A DNA stretch of 64,000 nucleotides from Actibacterium atlanticum (GTDB taxonomy: Bacteria; Pseudomonadota; Alphaproteobacteria; Rhodobacterales; Rhodobacteraceae), in contig NZ_AQQY01000004.1 of NCBI RefSeq assembly GCF_000671395.1, positions 215,243 to 279,242 on the forward strand. Direction: 5' to 3'. Position 1 is the first letter of the stretch. Each line of letters begins with the position of its first letter. Both the position numbers and the translations under genes were made by a program. A model generated the notes under the pieces. It was not told the DNA's origin, searched no databases, and worked only from the letters and a program-made list of their open reading frames with translations. Positions 27,213 through 35,100 of the stretch are shown piece after piece.

Positions 27213-27344
27213 TTAAACAGGGCCTGGGCGCGGGGCGTGCCCGCCGGCCTGGGATGCATGGGCAAGAGCCGAAATCGCCGCCAACGCCACGCCGCACGCC
27301 AAAGGGCGCTGCGAGTGGGCAAAGGGCATAGGCGTCAGGTTCAT
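27213..27344 (-). CDS. Possible 43-residue exported peptide or leader upstream of gltB
   Basis: An uninterrupted 43-codon ATG frame whose TAA sits at the edge of the gltB Shine-Dalgarno, 12 bases before the gltB start. The predicted peptide starts MNLTPMPFAHSQRPLAC, has a hydrophobic core (GVALAAISALAHASQA) resembling a signal sequence, and ends in a Gly/Pro-rich tail. Third codon positions are mostly G/C, as in neighbouring genes, but GC-rich DNA gives that by chance too. The ribosome-binding site (GAAGAG) is weak. It could be a true small gene, a translational-coupling leader, or noise. Confidence 0.35.
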   Translation of the reverse strand: MNLTPMPFAHSQRPLACGVALAAISALAHASQAGGHAPRPGPV

Positions 27345-27419
27345 TCAATCAGCTCTTCGTTTCTGGCAGCAAGGCTGCCCTATTCACTTTCCTGCCCGGC
27401 GTGGTGGCTGCACACCGTA

Positions 27420-27457
27420 TGCATAAATTGTGCATAGGATGTGCATCACTTGTGCAT
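27420..27457. repeat. Four TGCAT words at exact 11-bp spacing
   Basis: TGCAT begins at 27420, 27431, 27442 and 27453. The last three copies share the longer GTGCAT word, and the first is TATGCAT. Intervening bases differ, so this is not a simple tandem duplication. The array lies 13 bases beyond the gltD stop and about 220 bases upstream of gltB. Spacing of one helical turn puts all copies on one DNA face, as expected for a cooperative protein site. Confidence 0.6.
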
Positions 27458-27470
27458 GCCGGGTTTTGGC

Positions 27471-28904
27471 TTACTCGGCGGCCACTTTCGCGGTGGCGTT
27501 CAGCTTCTCGACAATCGCGTCGGCGGCTTCGCGCCCGTCACGGATCGCCCAGACAACCAGGCTGGCACCGCGCACGATGTCCCCCACCGCATAGACACCT
27601 TCAAGGTTGGTCTCGTGGGTGCGGAAATCGGCCTTGATGGTGCCCCAACGGGTCACTTCCAGTTCGGGCTTGTTCCAAAGGGTCGGGATGTCTTCGGGTT
27701 CAAAGCCCAGCGCTTTGATGACCAGATCGGCCTCCTCGACGTAATCCGCGCCTTCGATCACCTCCGGCGACTGACGGCCCGAAGCATCAGGCAGGCCCAG
27801 ACGCATCTTTTGCACCATCACGCCCGAAACAGGTTCACCGCTAAACGCCTTGGGCGCGGCCAGCCAGACGAACTCCACGCCTTCTTCCTCGGCGTTTTGC
27901 ACTTCGCGCTGTGAACCGGGCATGTTGGCGCGGTCGCGGCGATACAGGCATTTCACGCTTTCAGCGCCCTGACGGATCGCGGTACGGACACAGTCCATCG
28001 CGGTATCCCCGCCGCCGATCACGACCACCTTCTTGCCCTCGGCACTCAACTCGCCGCTTTCAAACTCGGGCACCGTGTCGCCAAAGCTCAGCTTGTTTGA
28101 ACACGTCAGGTAGTCAATCGCCCGCACGATACCATCAGCACCCGAGCCGGGCCCCTGAAGGTCGCGGGTCTTGTAAACACCGGTCGCGATCAAAAGCTTA
28201 TCGTGTTTGGCGCGCATATCGTCAAAGCTGATGTCTTCGCCGACGTTGCAGTTCAGAACGAACGATACGCCCGACTTTTCCAGCTGTTCGATGCGGCGCA
28301 TGACCACGTCTTTTTCCAGTTTGAAACCGGGGATGCCATAGGTCAGCAGGCCACCAGCGCGGTCATAGCGGTCATACACCGTGACCTGAACACCGGCGCG
28401 ACGCAGACGGTCGGCCGCGGCCAGACCGCCGGGGCCAGCCCCGATGATGCCAACGCTTTCTTCACGCTCGACGCTGGGAACAACAGGCTTCACCCAGCCT
28501 TCTTCCCAAGCCGTGTCGGTAATATATTTCTCGACCGAACCAATCGTCACAGTGCCATGGCCGGACTGTTCGATCACACAGTTGCCTTCGCACAGACGGT
28601 CCTGCGGGCAGATGCGGCCACAGATTTCCGGGAAGGTATTGGTGGATTGGCTGATCTCATAGGCTTCCTGCAACCGCCCTGTGGCAGTCAAACGCAGCCA
28701 GTCCGGGATGTTGTTGTGCAGCGGACAATGGGCCTGGCAATAGGGCACGCCACATTGGCTACACCGCGAGGATTGCTCTTTTGCTTTTTCATCCGCGTAT
28801 TCAGCATAGATTTCGTGGAAATCCTTGTTGCGCGCGTCGGCCTCCCGCTTTTGGGGCATCGAACGCTGCACGTCCACGAACTGAAGCATTGGCTCTTTGG
28901 TCAT
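27471..28904 (-). CDS. gltD: Glutamate synthase (NADPH) small subunit
   Basis: It supplies electrons from NADPH to GltB. The 477 residues contain N-terminal cysteine clusters for two [4Fe-4S] centres (CSQCGVPYCQAHCP and CGRICPQDRLCEGNC), an FAD Rossmann motif (GAGPGGLAAADRL) and an NADPH motif (GGGDTAMDC). The ATG at 28904 follows GAGAGAG; a start five codons earlier is possible. It is transcribed first, before gltB, from a divergent promoter region shared with uppP. Confidence 0.97.
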   Translation of the reverse strand: MTKEPMLQFVDVQRSMPQKREADARNKDFHEIYAEYADEKAKEQSSRCSQCGVPYCQAHCPLHNNIPDWLRLTATGRLQEAYEISQSTNTFPEICGRICPQDRLCEGNCVIEQSGHGTVTIGSVEKYITDTAWEEGWVKPVVPSVEREESVGIIGAGPGGLAAADRLRRAGVQVTVYDRYDRAGGLLTYGIPGFKLEKDVVMRRIEQLEKSGVSFVLNCNVGEDISFDDMRAKHDKLLIATGVYKTRDLQGPGSGADGIVRAIDYLTCSNKLSFGDTVPEFESGELSAEGKKVVVIGGGDTAMDCVRTAIRQGAESVKCLYRRDRANMPGSQREVQNAEEEGVEFVWLAAPKAFSGEPVSGVMVQKMRLGLPDASGRQSPEVIEGADYVEEADLVIKALGFEPEDIPTLWNKPELEVTRWGTIKADFRTHETNLEGVYAVGDIVRGASLVVWAIRDGREAADAIVEKLNATAKVAAE

Positions 28905-28971
28905 CGCTAGCTCTCTCAAACTTGGTCAGGGCGTGTATTACGGAGGAATGATTCAAAATAAAAGTCATTTG

Positions 28972-29059
28972 TGCTGACCTATTTAGCCCGTAAGGTGGGA
29001 AAAATCACGCCAAAATCGCCGCGCTGCGGAAAAAGTATATAACTTATGCTGACCTATTT
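28972..29059. repeat. 13-bp direct repeat in the gltD/uppP divergent region
   Basis: TGCTGACCTATTT occurs at 28972-28984 and again, unchanged, at 29047-29059, 75 bases apart (about seven helical turns). Both copies are in an AT-rich non-coding stretch between divergent genes, a common place for paired activator or repressor sites. No regulator can be named. Confidence 0.5.
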
Positions 29060-29094
29060 TCCAGCTTTTCTTTTGAAATCAAACCGCTAGGATT

Positions 29095-29109
29095 GCGGAA
29101 ATTTTCCGC
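29095..29109. promoter_or_regulatory. 15-bp palindrome just upstream of uppP
   Basis: GCGGAAA-T-TTTCCGC is perfectly symmetric around one base and ends 12 bases before the uppP ATG. The loop is too small for a stable hairpin, so a protein site is more likely than an RNA structure. Confidence 0.4.
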
Positions 29110-29121
29110 GTGCGAGGGGCC

Positions 29122-29925
29122 ATGTCGCTATATTATCTTCTGATTGTTGCGATAATTCAGGGTGTAACCGAGTTTTTGCCGATCTCTTCGTCAGGTCACC
29201 TGATTCTTTTGCCGGCGCTGAGCGGGCATGAGGACCAAGGTCAGGTGATAGATGTGGCCGTTCATGTGGGCACGCTGCTGGCGGTCATCCTCTACTTTCG
29301 CACCGACGTGATGCAGGCATTCTTTGGGCTCGGACGGCTGATACGCGGAAAGATGGATACGCCGGGCGCAAAACTGGCCTTTTTGCTGATCATCGCAACC
29401 ATCCCCGTCGTAATCTTTGGATTGTTCCTCAAAGTCACCGGTCTGGATGACATGCTGCGCTCAATAGCCGTGATCGGCTGGACCATGCTTGGCTTTGGTC
29501 TGGTGCTTTACTGGTTCGACCAAAAAGGTGCGGACACTTTGACTGCGCCGGATTGGTCGCTGAAGCATGCTATTATCATGGGTCTGTGGCAGGCCATTGC
29601 GCTGATCCCGGGGACGTCGCGCTCGGGCATTACGATCACCGGTGCGCGCGCGCTTGGATATGGGCGCGAAGGCGCCGCGAAACTTGCAATGCTGATGTCC
29701 ATTCCCACAATCATCGCTTCGGGGGTGTTGCTGGGGGCCGAGGTGGCGATGACTGCCGATGCGCAGGCCGCCCGTGACGGAGCGATTGCCGCTCTGTTTG
29801 CTTTTGCATCTGCCTTGCTGGCGCTGACCCTGATGATGCGCCTGTTACGCTCTGTCAGCTTTACGCCCTACGTGATCTATCGGGTGATTCTGGGTGCGGC
29901 CCTGCTTTTCATTGCTTACAGCTGA
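29122..29925 (+). CDS. uppP: Undecaprenyl-diphosphatase
   Basis: An integral membrane phosphatase that recycles the undecaprenyl carrier for peptidoglycan and is linked to bacitracin resistance. The 267-residue BacA-type protein has the signature QGVTEFLPISSSGHL near residue 14 and the second motif PGTSRSGITITGA near residue 168. The ATG at 29122 is preceded by GAGGGG; a GTG at 29110 is an alternative. Its last ten bases overlap the convergent fRMsr gene. Confidence 0.96.
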   Translation: MSLYYLLIVAIIQGVTEFLPISSSGHLILLPALSGHEDQGQVIDVAVHVGTLLAVILYFRTDVMQAFFGLGRLIRGKMDTPGAKLAFLLIIATIPVVIFGLFLKVTGLDDMLRSIAVIGWTMLGFGLVLYWFDQKGADTLTAPDWSLKHAIIMGLWQAIALIPGTSRSGITITGARALGYGREGAAKLAMLMSIPTIIASGVLLGAEVAMTADAQAARDGAIAALFAFASALLALTLMMRLLRSVSFTPYVIYRVILGAALLFIAYS

Positions 29926-30374
29926 CCAAACACCCGGCTCAAAATTGTCTCTAAACCTGCCGCGTCAGCCGGGGTAAACGCCGCTGGCTGATTGCTGTCG
30001 ATATCAAGGACGCCCAGCAGATCGCCGGCCCGGTTCTTTACGGGTAAAACAATCTCGGAACGGGTGGAGCTGGCGCAGGCAATGTGTCCGGGGAACGCCT
30101 CTACATCATCGACCAGTTGCACCTGCCCGGTCCGCGCCGCCGCCCCGCAAACCCCGCGTGAAAACGGGATCATCAAGCAACCATGCCCGCCCTGATAAGG
30201 CCCGATTTTCAGCAGCTCAGGCTCTGTCACGCGGTAAAACCCGGTCCAGTCGAACCGATCGTCAGCATGGTGAAGCTCGCAGGCCACCGTCGCCATCAGG
30301 GCAATTTCATCCGTCTCGCTTTCGGTTAGGGCAAGAATGGTTGTTAACAGGGTCTGGTAATTCAGCGTGTCCAT
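29916..30374 (-). CDS. GAF-domain free methionine-(R)-sulfoxide reductase
   Basis: A 152-residue single GAF domain of the YebR/fRMsr type that reduces free Met-R-sulfoxide. The catalytic cysteines are visible in the order HGCLMIPF, RGVCGAAA and HIACASSTRSEIVLP, with FPGHIAC strongly diagnostic. Length is normal. It converges on uppP with a ten-base overlap and is divergent from the STAS operon. Confidence 0.9.
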   Translation of the reverse strand: MDTLNYQTLLTTILALTESETDEIALMATVACELHHADDRFDWTGFYRVTEPELLKIGPYQGGHGCLMIPFSRGVCGAAARTGQVQLVDDVEAFPGHIACASSTRSEIVLPVKNRAGDLLGVLDIDSNQPAAFTPADAAGLETILSRVFGQL

Positions 30375-30434
30375 GAATCGGATCCTTTGTTCACCGCGAA
30401 ACTATGCGGACAGGCGCGCCAAAGCCAAGCCTTT

Positions 30435-30455
30435 CACCTGAAATGGGCCCAGGTG
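30435..30455. promoter_or_regulatory. Inverted repeat upstream of the STAS gene
   Basis: CACCTG and CAGGTG are separated by nine bases, about 75 bases before the STAS start codon and 60 bases before the divergent fRMsr start. Position suggests an operator serving one or both genes. Confidence 0.3.
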
Positions 30456-30529
30456 CGAATCTGACAAATGGATACCGAATGGTAAGGATTGCGTCCTAGC
30501 CTTTAGCCAAGCTGGCAAAGGAGAATTGA

Positions 30530-30874
30530 ATGGAACTCAAGTCCGAAGAACGCGACGGTGCGTTGCTGGTCTCGGTTCTGGACGAACGGGTGGACGCCGC
30601 TGTGGCTATCCAGTTCAAGGACACAATGCGCGAGGTCACCGCGACCCCGCATCAACGCGTGGTCATGGATATGTCCCGGATCGACTTTCTGGACAGCAGC
30701 GGGCTGGGTGCGGTTGTCGCAGCGATGAAGCAACTGGGGCCAAACCGGAAACTTGAACTCGCCGGCCTTTCCCCGACTGTGGCCAAGGTGTTCCGCCTGA
30801 CCCGAATGGATACGGTCTTCACGATCCATGATGATCTTTCACAAGCCTTCAAGTCAGGAGTCGACGCCGCGTGA
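30530..30874 (+). CDS. STAS-domain anti-sigma factor antagonist
   Basis: A 114-residue single STAS domain like RsbV/SpoIIAA. The phosphorylatable Ser lies in DFLDSSGLGAVVAAMK near residue 60. Its usual job is to release a partner by binding an anti-sigma ATPase when dephosphorylated. The next gene, 14 bases on, encodes such an ATPase. AAAGGAG precedes the ATG. No sigma factor or PP2C phosphatase is nearby, so the output of the switch is not visible. Confidence 0.9.
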   Translation: MELKSEERDGALLVSVLDERVDAAVAIQFKDTMREVTATPHQRVVMDMSRIDFLDSSGLGAVVAAMKQLGPNRKLELAGLSPTVAKVFRLTRMDTVFTIHDDLSQAFKSGVDAA

Positions 30875-30888
30875 AGGGGAGCAGACGC

Positions 30889-31356
30889 ATGCAGATGGAA
30901 CAGGTACCACAGACCGACACAAGCGGTGATGGCTTGACAGTCCGTTTTTCCAGCGCGCCGCTTGGCGTGCGCGGGGCGATCAAACAGATAGACCGCTGGC
31001 TACAGCGTTGCGGCGTCGAGGAGCCAGATCGCGGAAACGCCGAAATAGTGCTGGCAGAGGCGCTGAACAACATTTCGGAACACAGCTATGGCGAAGACGC
31101 TGTAGGCGACGTAGAGGTAACCGTCGTTCAACAAGGGCAAGAATTGCTTTTGATGATCGCTGATGAAGGCCGCGCCATGCCCAAGAGCCTGTATCCCAAG
31201 CTCCAATCGACAATTGAAAGCCCCGACCCCAGGGAACTTGCCGAAGGCGGATTTGGCTGGTTTTTGATCCAGCAGCTTACCCAGGACATCAGCTATCACC
31301 GCGAAGGTGCAACCAATCGGTTAAGCCTGTCGTTGACCCTTGGCAACGGAGGGTGA
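30889..31356 (+). CDS. RsbW-like serine kinase / anti-sigma ATPase
   Basis: A 155-residue GHKL ATPase with N-box ALNNISEHSYGE, a G1-type IADEGRAMP box and a G2-like GGFGWFLIQQL. RsbW-type proteins phosphorylate a STAS antagonist and sequester a sigma factor or other partner. The ATG at 30889 follows AGGGGAG; a GTG at 30871 overlapping the STAS stop is possible. It forms a two-gene partner-switch operon with the preceding gene. Confidence 0.88.
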   Translation: MQMEQVPQTDTSGDGLTVRFSSAPLGVRGAIKQIDRWLQRCGVEEPDRGNAEIVLAEALNNISEHSYGEDAVGDVEVTVVQQGQELLLMIADEGRAMPKSLYPKLQSTIESPDPRELAEGGFGWFLIQQLTQDISYHREGATNRLSLSLTLGNGG

Positions 31357-31446
31357 TCCATCGCGCGCGCCGCAAAGACGCCGCAATTGCTCCGCACCGG
31401 CGCCCGAATCCCCTGAGATAACGTTCGGGTAGCTGCATATAGCTTC

Positions 31447-31492
31447 CCTCGGCGCCGTGTAACTTGCCCCCACCCAGAACGCGGCGCCGAGG
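31447..31492. repeat. Perfect 11-bp inverted repeat downstream of the ATPase gene
   Basis: CCTCGGCGCCG and CGGCGCCGAGG are separated by 24 bases. Each arm also contains the self-palindrome CGGCGCCG. The element lies in a 209-bp gap before the GGT-like gene. The pyrimidine-rich stretch after it is not a clean T run, so terminator, attenuator or a recombination/protein site are all possible. Confidence 0.45.
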
Positions 31493-31565
31493 CATCTTCC
31501 CTTCTTTCAGATTGCAAGTCCCGCAGGAACGCGCCTAACCTATCTGGCAACAGAAAGGACATCTC

Positions 31566-33146
31566 ATGCGCGATTTTCACCTGCCCGGGCGGTCCACGGT
31601 ATTTGCTCAAAACGGCCTCTGTGCAACGTCACATCCTCTTGCGGCGAAGGTTGCTGTTCAGATGCTTGAGGCTGGCGGAAATGCCGCCGACGCGGCCATC
31701 GCCGCCGCCGTTCTGCTTGGAATTTGCGAGCCTCAAATGACCGGGCTTGGCGGTGACTGTTTTGTGCTCATCAAACCCGCAGGCAAAGAAGATGTCGTGG
31801 CGCTGAATGGATCGGGTCGTGCGCCTGCTGGGCTGTCGGCTGCCAAGATGCGGGCACAAGGGCATGCGACCGTCCCCATCCACGCGCCCGAAGCTGTCAC
31901 CATTCCCGGCGCAGTTGATGCCTTTTGCCAGCTGTCCAAAGACTGGGGCCGGATCGGACTGAAAGCTGCACTTGCCCCCGCCATCCATTACGCCGAACAG
32001 GGTGTCCCAGTGGCGCCGCGTACCGCCTTTGACTGGGCCGAAGACGCCCAAACCCTGCAAGGGTCAGCGCGGGATTTCTATTTGCTGAATGGGCAAGCGC
32101 CCAAACCCGGCCAAATCTTCCGCGCCCCGCAACAGGCACAGGTGCTGCGTCAGATCTGTGAACATGGGCGGGCCGGATTTTACGAGGGCGAGGTGGCCGA
32201 AGACATGGTCACCTCTTTGCGCGCTATGGATGGTGTGCACACGCTGGAAGATTTCGCCGCTACCAAATGCGACTACGTCACCCCAATCAGCGGCACGTAC
32301 AAAGGCGTAGAGCTTGTCGAACACCCGCCAAACGGTCAGGGTGCGACGGCGATTTTGATGGCGAACATTCTGGCCAATTTCGACTTGGCGGCGCTGAACC
32401 CGCTGGGCGCCCAGCGCGTCCATTTGGAAGCCGAGGCCGCAAAGCTGGCCTATGACACCCGCAACAGATTCTTGAGCGACGCAGACCACATGTCGCGGCT
32501 GGATCACATGCTTAGCCCGGATACCGCCGCAAGACTGGCGGCGCTAATCGACCCGGCCCGCGCCATGCCAAACGCGACGAAAATCAGCGAAGAGGTTCAC
32601 CGGGAGACCATATACCTGACAGTCGTCGATCGCGACCGTATGGCGGTTTCAATGATCTATTCGGTCTTTCACGGGTTCGGGTCGGGGCTGGCCTCCTCGA
32701 AGTTTGGGATTAACTTCCAGAACCGTGGCGCCGGGTTCTCATTACAAGAAGGCCACCCGAACGAAGCCGGCGGCGGCAAGCGCCCGATGCACACCATCAT
32801 TCCCGCCATGTTGAAACGCGAAGGTCGCGTGGTGATGCCGTTCGGGGTCATGGGGGGGCCTTACCAACCCAACGGTCACGCGCGCGTTCTGACGAATCTG
32901 GTGGACTATGACATGGAGCTTCAAGCTGCCCTTGATGCCCCGCGCAGTTTTGCCAACGATGGCGCCCTACAGCTGGAACGTGGCTATGCCGACAGCGTGC
33001 GCGCCGAATTGGCCGCTATGGGGCACGATGTTACGACCCCGCGCACCCCGATTGGCGGCGCGCAGGCCATCTGGATCGACGATGATAATGGAGTTTTGAT
33101 TGGAGCCTCAGACCCACGCAAGGATGGCTGCGCGTTGGGCTATTAA
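31566..33146 (+). CDS. Gamma-glutamyltransferase-like Ntn hydrolase (YwrD type)
   Basis: A 526-residue member of the GGT family, synthesised as one chain that self-cleaves before a Thr. The expected nucleophile is the Thr in REETIYLTVVDRD-like context (HRETIYLTVVD) near residue 346, with AGGNAADAAIAAA and GLGGDCF upstream. There is no signal peptide, so it is cytoplasmic. The Ser-Ser oxyanion motif of classical GGT is replaced by RPMHTIIPAM, as in YwrD-like proteins, so transpeptidation of glutathione should not be assumed. Confidence 0.85.
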   Translation: MRDFHLPGRSTVFAQNGLCATSHPLAAKVAVQMLEAGGNAADAAIAAAVLLGICEPQMTGLGGDCFVLIKPAGKEDVVALNGSGRAPAGLSAAKMRAQGHATVPIHAPEAVTIPGAVDAFCQLSKDWGRIGLKAALAPAIHYAEQGVPVAPRTAFDWAEDAQTLQGSARDFYLLNGQAPKPGQIFRAPQQAQVLRQICEHGRAGFYEGEVAEDMVTSLRAMDGVHTLEDFAATKCDYVTPISGTYKGVELVEHPPNGQGATAILMANILANFDLAALNPLGAQRVHLEAEAAKLAYDTRNRFLSDADHMSRLDHMLSPDTAARLAALIDPARAMPNATKISEEVHRETIYLTVVDRDRMAVSMIYSVFHGFGSGLASSKFGINFQNRGAGFSLQEGHPNEAGGGKRPMHTIIPAMLKREGRVVMPFGVMGGPYQPNGHARVLTNLVDYDMELQAALDAPRSFANDGALQLERGYADSVRAELAAMGHDVTTPRTPIGGAQAIWIDDDNGVLIGASDPRKDGCALGY

Positions 33147-33469
33147 TTCAGCTGAAACTGAAGCGGATAATGGCCATCTTCAAACTCGCCAAACAGGTCT
33201 TCCAGATCGGGATGTTCAACCGGTTTGCCAGTTTCATCCGGCATCAGATTCTGTTCCGAGACATAGGCGACGTAATAGCTCTGATCATTCTCGGCCAGCA
33301 GATGGTAAAAAGGCTGGTCCTTGGCTGGGCGGCTATCTTCGGGGATGGCATCATACCATTCATCGGTGTTCGAAAACATCGCATCCACATCAAACACCAC
33401 GCCGCGAAACGGATGTTTGCGATGCTGCAGCACTTGGCCAAGATGGTATTTCGCGTTCGTCTTAAGCAT
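33143..33469 (-). CDS. hspQ: Heat shock protein HspQ
   Basis: A 108-residue YccV/HspQ-like hemimethylated-DNA-binding fold protein, which in enterobacteria modulates Lon. The core KYHLGQVLQHRKHPFRGVVFDVD and the PFYHLLAENDQSYYVAYVSEQNL block are diagnostic. It converges on the GGT-like gene with a four-base overlap. The regulatory role in this organism is inferred from family. Confidence 0.9.
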   Translation of the reverse strand: MLKTNAKYHLGQVLQHRKHPFRGVVFDVDAMFSNTDEWYDAIPEDSRPAKDQPFYHLLAENDQSYYVAYVSEQNLMPDETGKPVEHPDLEDLFGEFEDGHYPLQFQLN

Positions 33470-33555
33470 ATTGTTGCAACCCCTACGCTATCGTTAGTAA
33501 TGCCTGCGCAGGGGATTTGTCCATGCGCGGCGGCCCAGAATTCAGGAAACAGTCT

Positions 33556-34437
33556 GTGAACCTTGTCCTTACAGTGCTTGAAATCGTCACGCCGGTTTTC
33601 GCATTGGCCGCTGTTGGGTTTGCCTGGGTCAAGCTGGGTTTTGAGTATCGCATAGAGTTCATCACACGCTTTGCCATGACACTGGCGGTGCCGTGTCTGG
33701 TGTTCGTCGCCTTGATGAAAGCGCAGATTGACCCGAACGCGCTGACGGCTCTTACACTGGCGGCATTCTCCGCCTATGCCATTGTTGCGGTTATATTTTT
33801 CGGGCTGTGCCGATTGGCAAAACTGAACGTGCGCACCTATTTGAACCCGCTGATCTTTGGCAACACCGGGAATATGGGTCTGCCCTTGGCCTTGTTCGCA
33901 TTTGGTCAGGCCGGTTTGTCATATGCGGTTGTCGTGTTTGCCGTGATGGCAGTGCTGTCGTTTTCTGTTGGTGTTTGGTTGGTATCGGGCGGCGGTTCTT
34001 TGCTGAAGGTCATCAAAGAGCCCTTGGTCGGTGCCACCATTTTGGGCGGGCTGTTCTTGTCACAGGGCTGGAGCACGCCGAGCGCGTTAACCAATTCACT
34101 GGAATTGATCGGTCAAATGGCGATCCCGATGATGCTGATTACACTTGGCGTCGCCGTTGCCAGGCTAAAACCCAACCATGTGGGCAAAGCTGTTTGGATA
34201 TCCATCGTCAAGCTGGCTGTCTGTACCGGAGCAGCCTGGGGCGTAGGGCGTGCCATGAACCTTCCGGCCGAAGCCTTTGCCGTGCTGGTGGTACAGATTG
34301 CCACCCCGGTTCCCGTCACATCCTATCTTTTGGCCGAGAAGTACGGTGCGGATTCAGATGCCGTCGCGGGTCTGGTGGTGATCTCTACCCTGATATCCGT
34401 CGGCACGATTCCTCTTACACTCGCATTTTTGATCTGA
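33556..34437 (+). CDS. AEC family transporter (second copy)
   Basis: About 293 residues with ten hydrophobic segments. It starts VNLVLTVLEIVTPVF (GTG read as Met), with the conserved polar FGNTGNMGLPLALF in the middle. The GTG at 33556 is preferred because AGGAAACAGTCT gives ideal spacing; an ATG at 33523 after AGGGGA would add 11 polar residues. Sequence differs clearly from the AEC carrier near 4 kb, so this is not a recent duplication. The substrate is unknown. Confidence 0.83.
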   Translation: MNLVLTVLEIVTPVFALAAVGFAWVKLGFEYRIEFITRFAMTLAVPCLVFVALMKAQIDPNALTALTLAAFSAYAIVAVIFFGLCRLAKLNVRTYLNPLIFGNTGNMGLPLALFAFGQAGLSYAVVVFAVMAVLSFSVGVWLVSGGGSLLKVIKEPLVGATILGGLFLSQGWSTPSALTNSLELIGQMAIPMMLITLGVAVARLKPNHVGKAVWISIVKLAVCTGAAWGVGRAMNLPAEAFAVLVVQIATPVPVTSYLLAEKYGADSDAVAGLVVISTLISVGTIPLTLAFLI

Positions 34438-34515
34438 TCTGCCTTCGCTGAGGTTTGCTCCGCGCCCGGCTTTGGCGTATCCTTGAAAAAAACCAAAACA
34501 TAGCGAGTGAGGCAG

Positions 34516-35100
34516 ATGAGCAGGTTTCTTCGCGTCGCAACATTTGTGGGCCTGGTCGCACTGACCGGCTGTGGTGGAAGTAGTTCTTCGCCACCGCGCA
34601 ACTTGGACAACGCGTGTTCCATTGTGGATCAGCGCCCTAAATATTTGCGCGCCATGAAAAAGACGGAGCGCAAGTGGGGTGTTCCGGTGCATGTGCAAAT
34701 GGCGACGATCTATCAGGAAAGTAAGTTCGATGGCGACGCCCGTACGCCGTACAGGTTCTTGCTGGGCGTGATCCCCATGGGGCGGCAAAGTTCGGCGTTT
34801 GGGTATGCGCAGGCGCTGGACGGCACCTGGGATGAGTATCGCAGTTCCACCGGCAACCGCGGTGCTGATCGCGACGACATCGCGGACGCCACAGATTTCA
34901 TGGGTTGGTACATGAACAACACCACCGACCGCCTTGGCATTTCCAAGCGGGATGCGCGCAATCAGTATCTGGCCTATCACGAAGGCCAGACCGGCTATGC
35001 GCGTGGTTCGTATAAATCCAAGGGGTGGCTGATTGATGTGGCCAATTCGGTGGCGGCCCGCGCCAACACCTATGAACAGCAGCTTAGACGCTGCCGTTAA
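34516..35100 (+). CDS. Outer-membrane lipoprotein with SLT-like (lysozyme fold) domain
   Basis: A 194-residue lipoprotein: signal with lipobox LTGC near residue 18, then a linker rich in Ser, then a transglycosylase-like domain with the expected Glu in ATIYQESKFDG, followed by SSAFGYAQALDGTW and AYHEGQTGYARGSY. The Q-ES-F / AYGYAQ pattern fits lytic transglycosylases that trim peptidoglycan. GAGTGAGG precedes the ATG. It converges on lolA with a four-base overlap. Confidence 0.85.
   Translation: MSRFLRVATFVGLVALTGCGGSSSSPPRNLDNACSIVDQRPKYLRAMKKTERKWGVPVHVQMATIYQESKFDGDARTPYRFLLGVIPMGRQSSAFGYAQALDGTWDEYRSSTGNRGADRDDIADATDFMGWYMNNTTDRLGISKRDARNQYLAYHEGQTGYARGSYKSKGWLIDVANSVAARANTYEQQLRRCR

Noticed and set aside
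27255..27259. A fifth TGCAT on the same 11-bp lattice as the array near 27420
   Set aside because: It is 165 bases away, and a single pentamer match in phase has a one in eleven chance, so it is not counted in the array.
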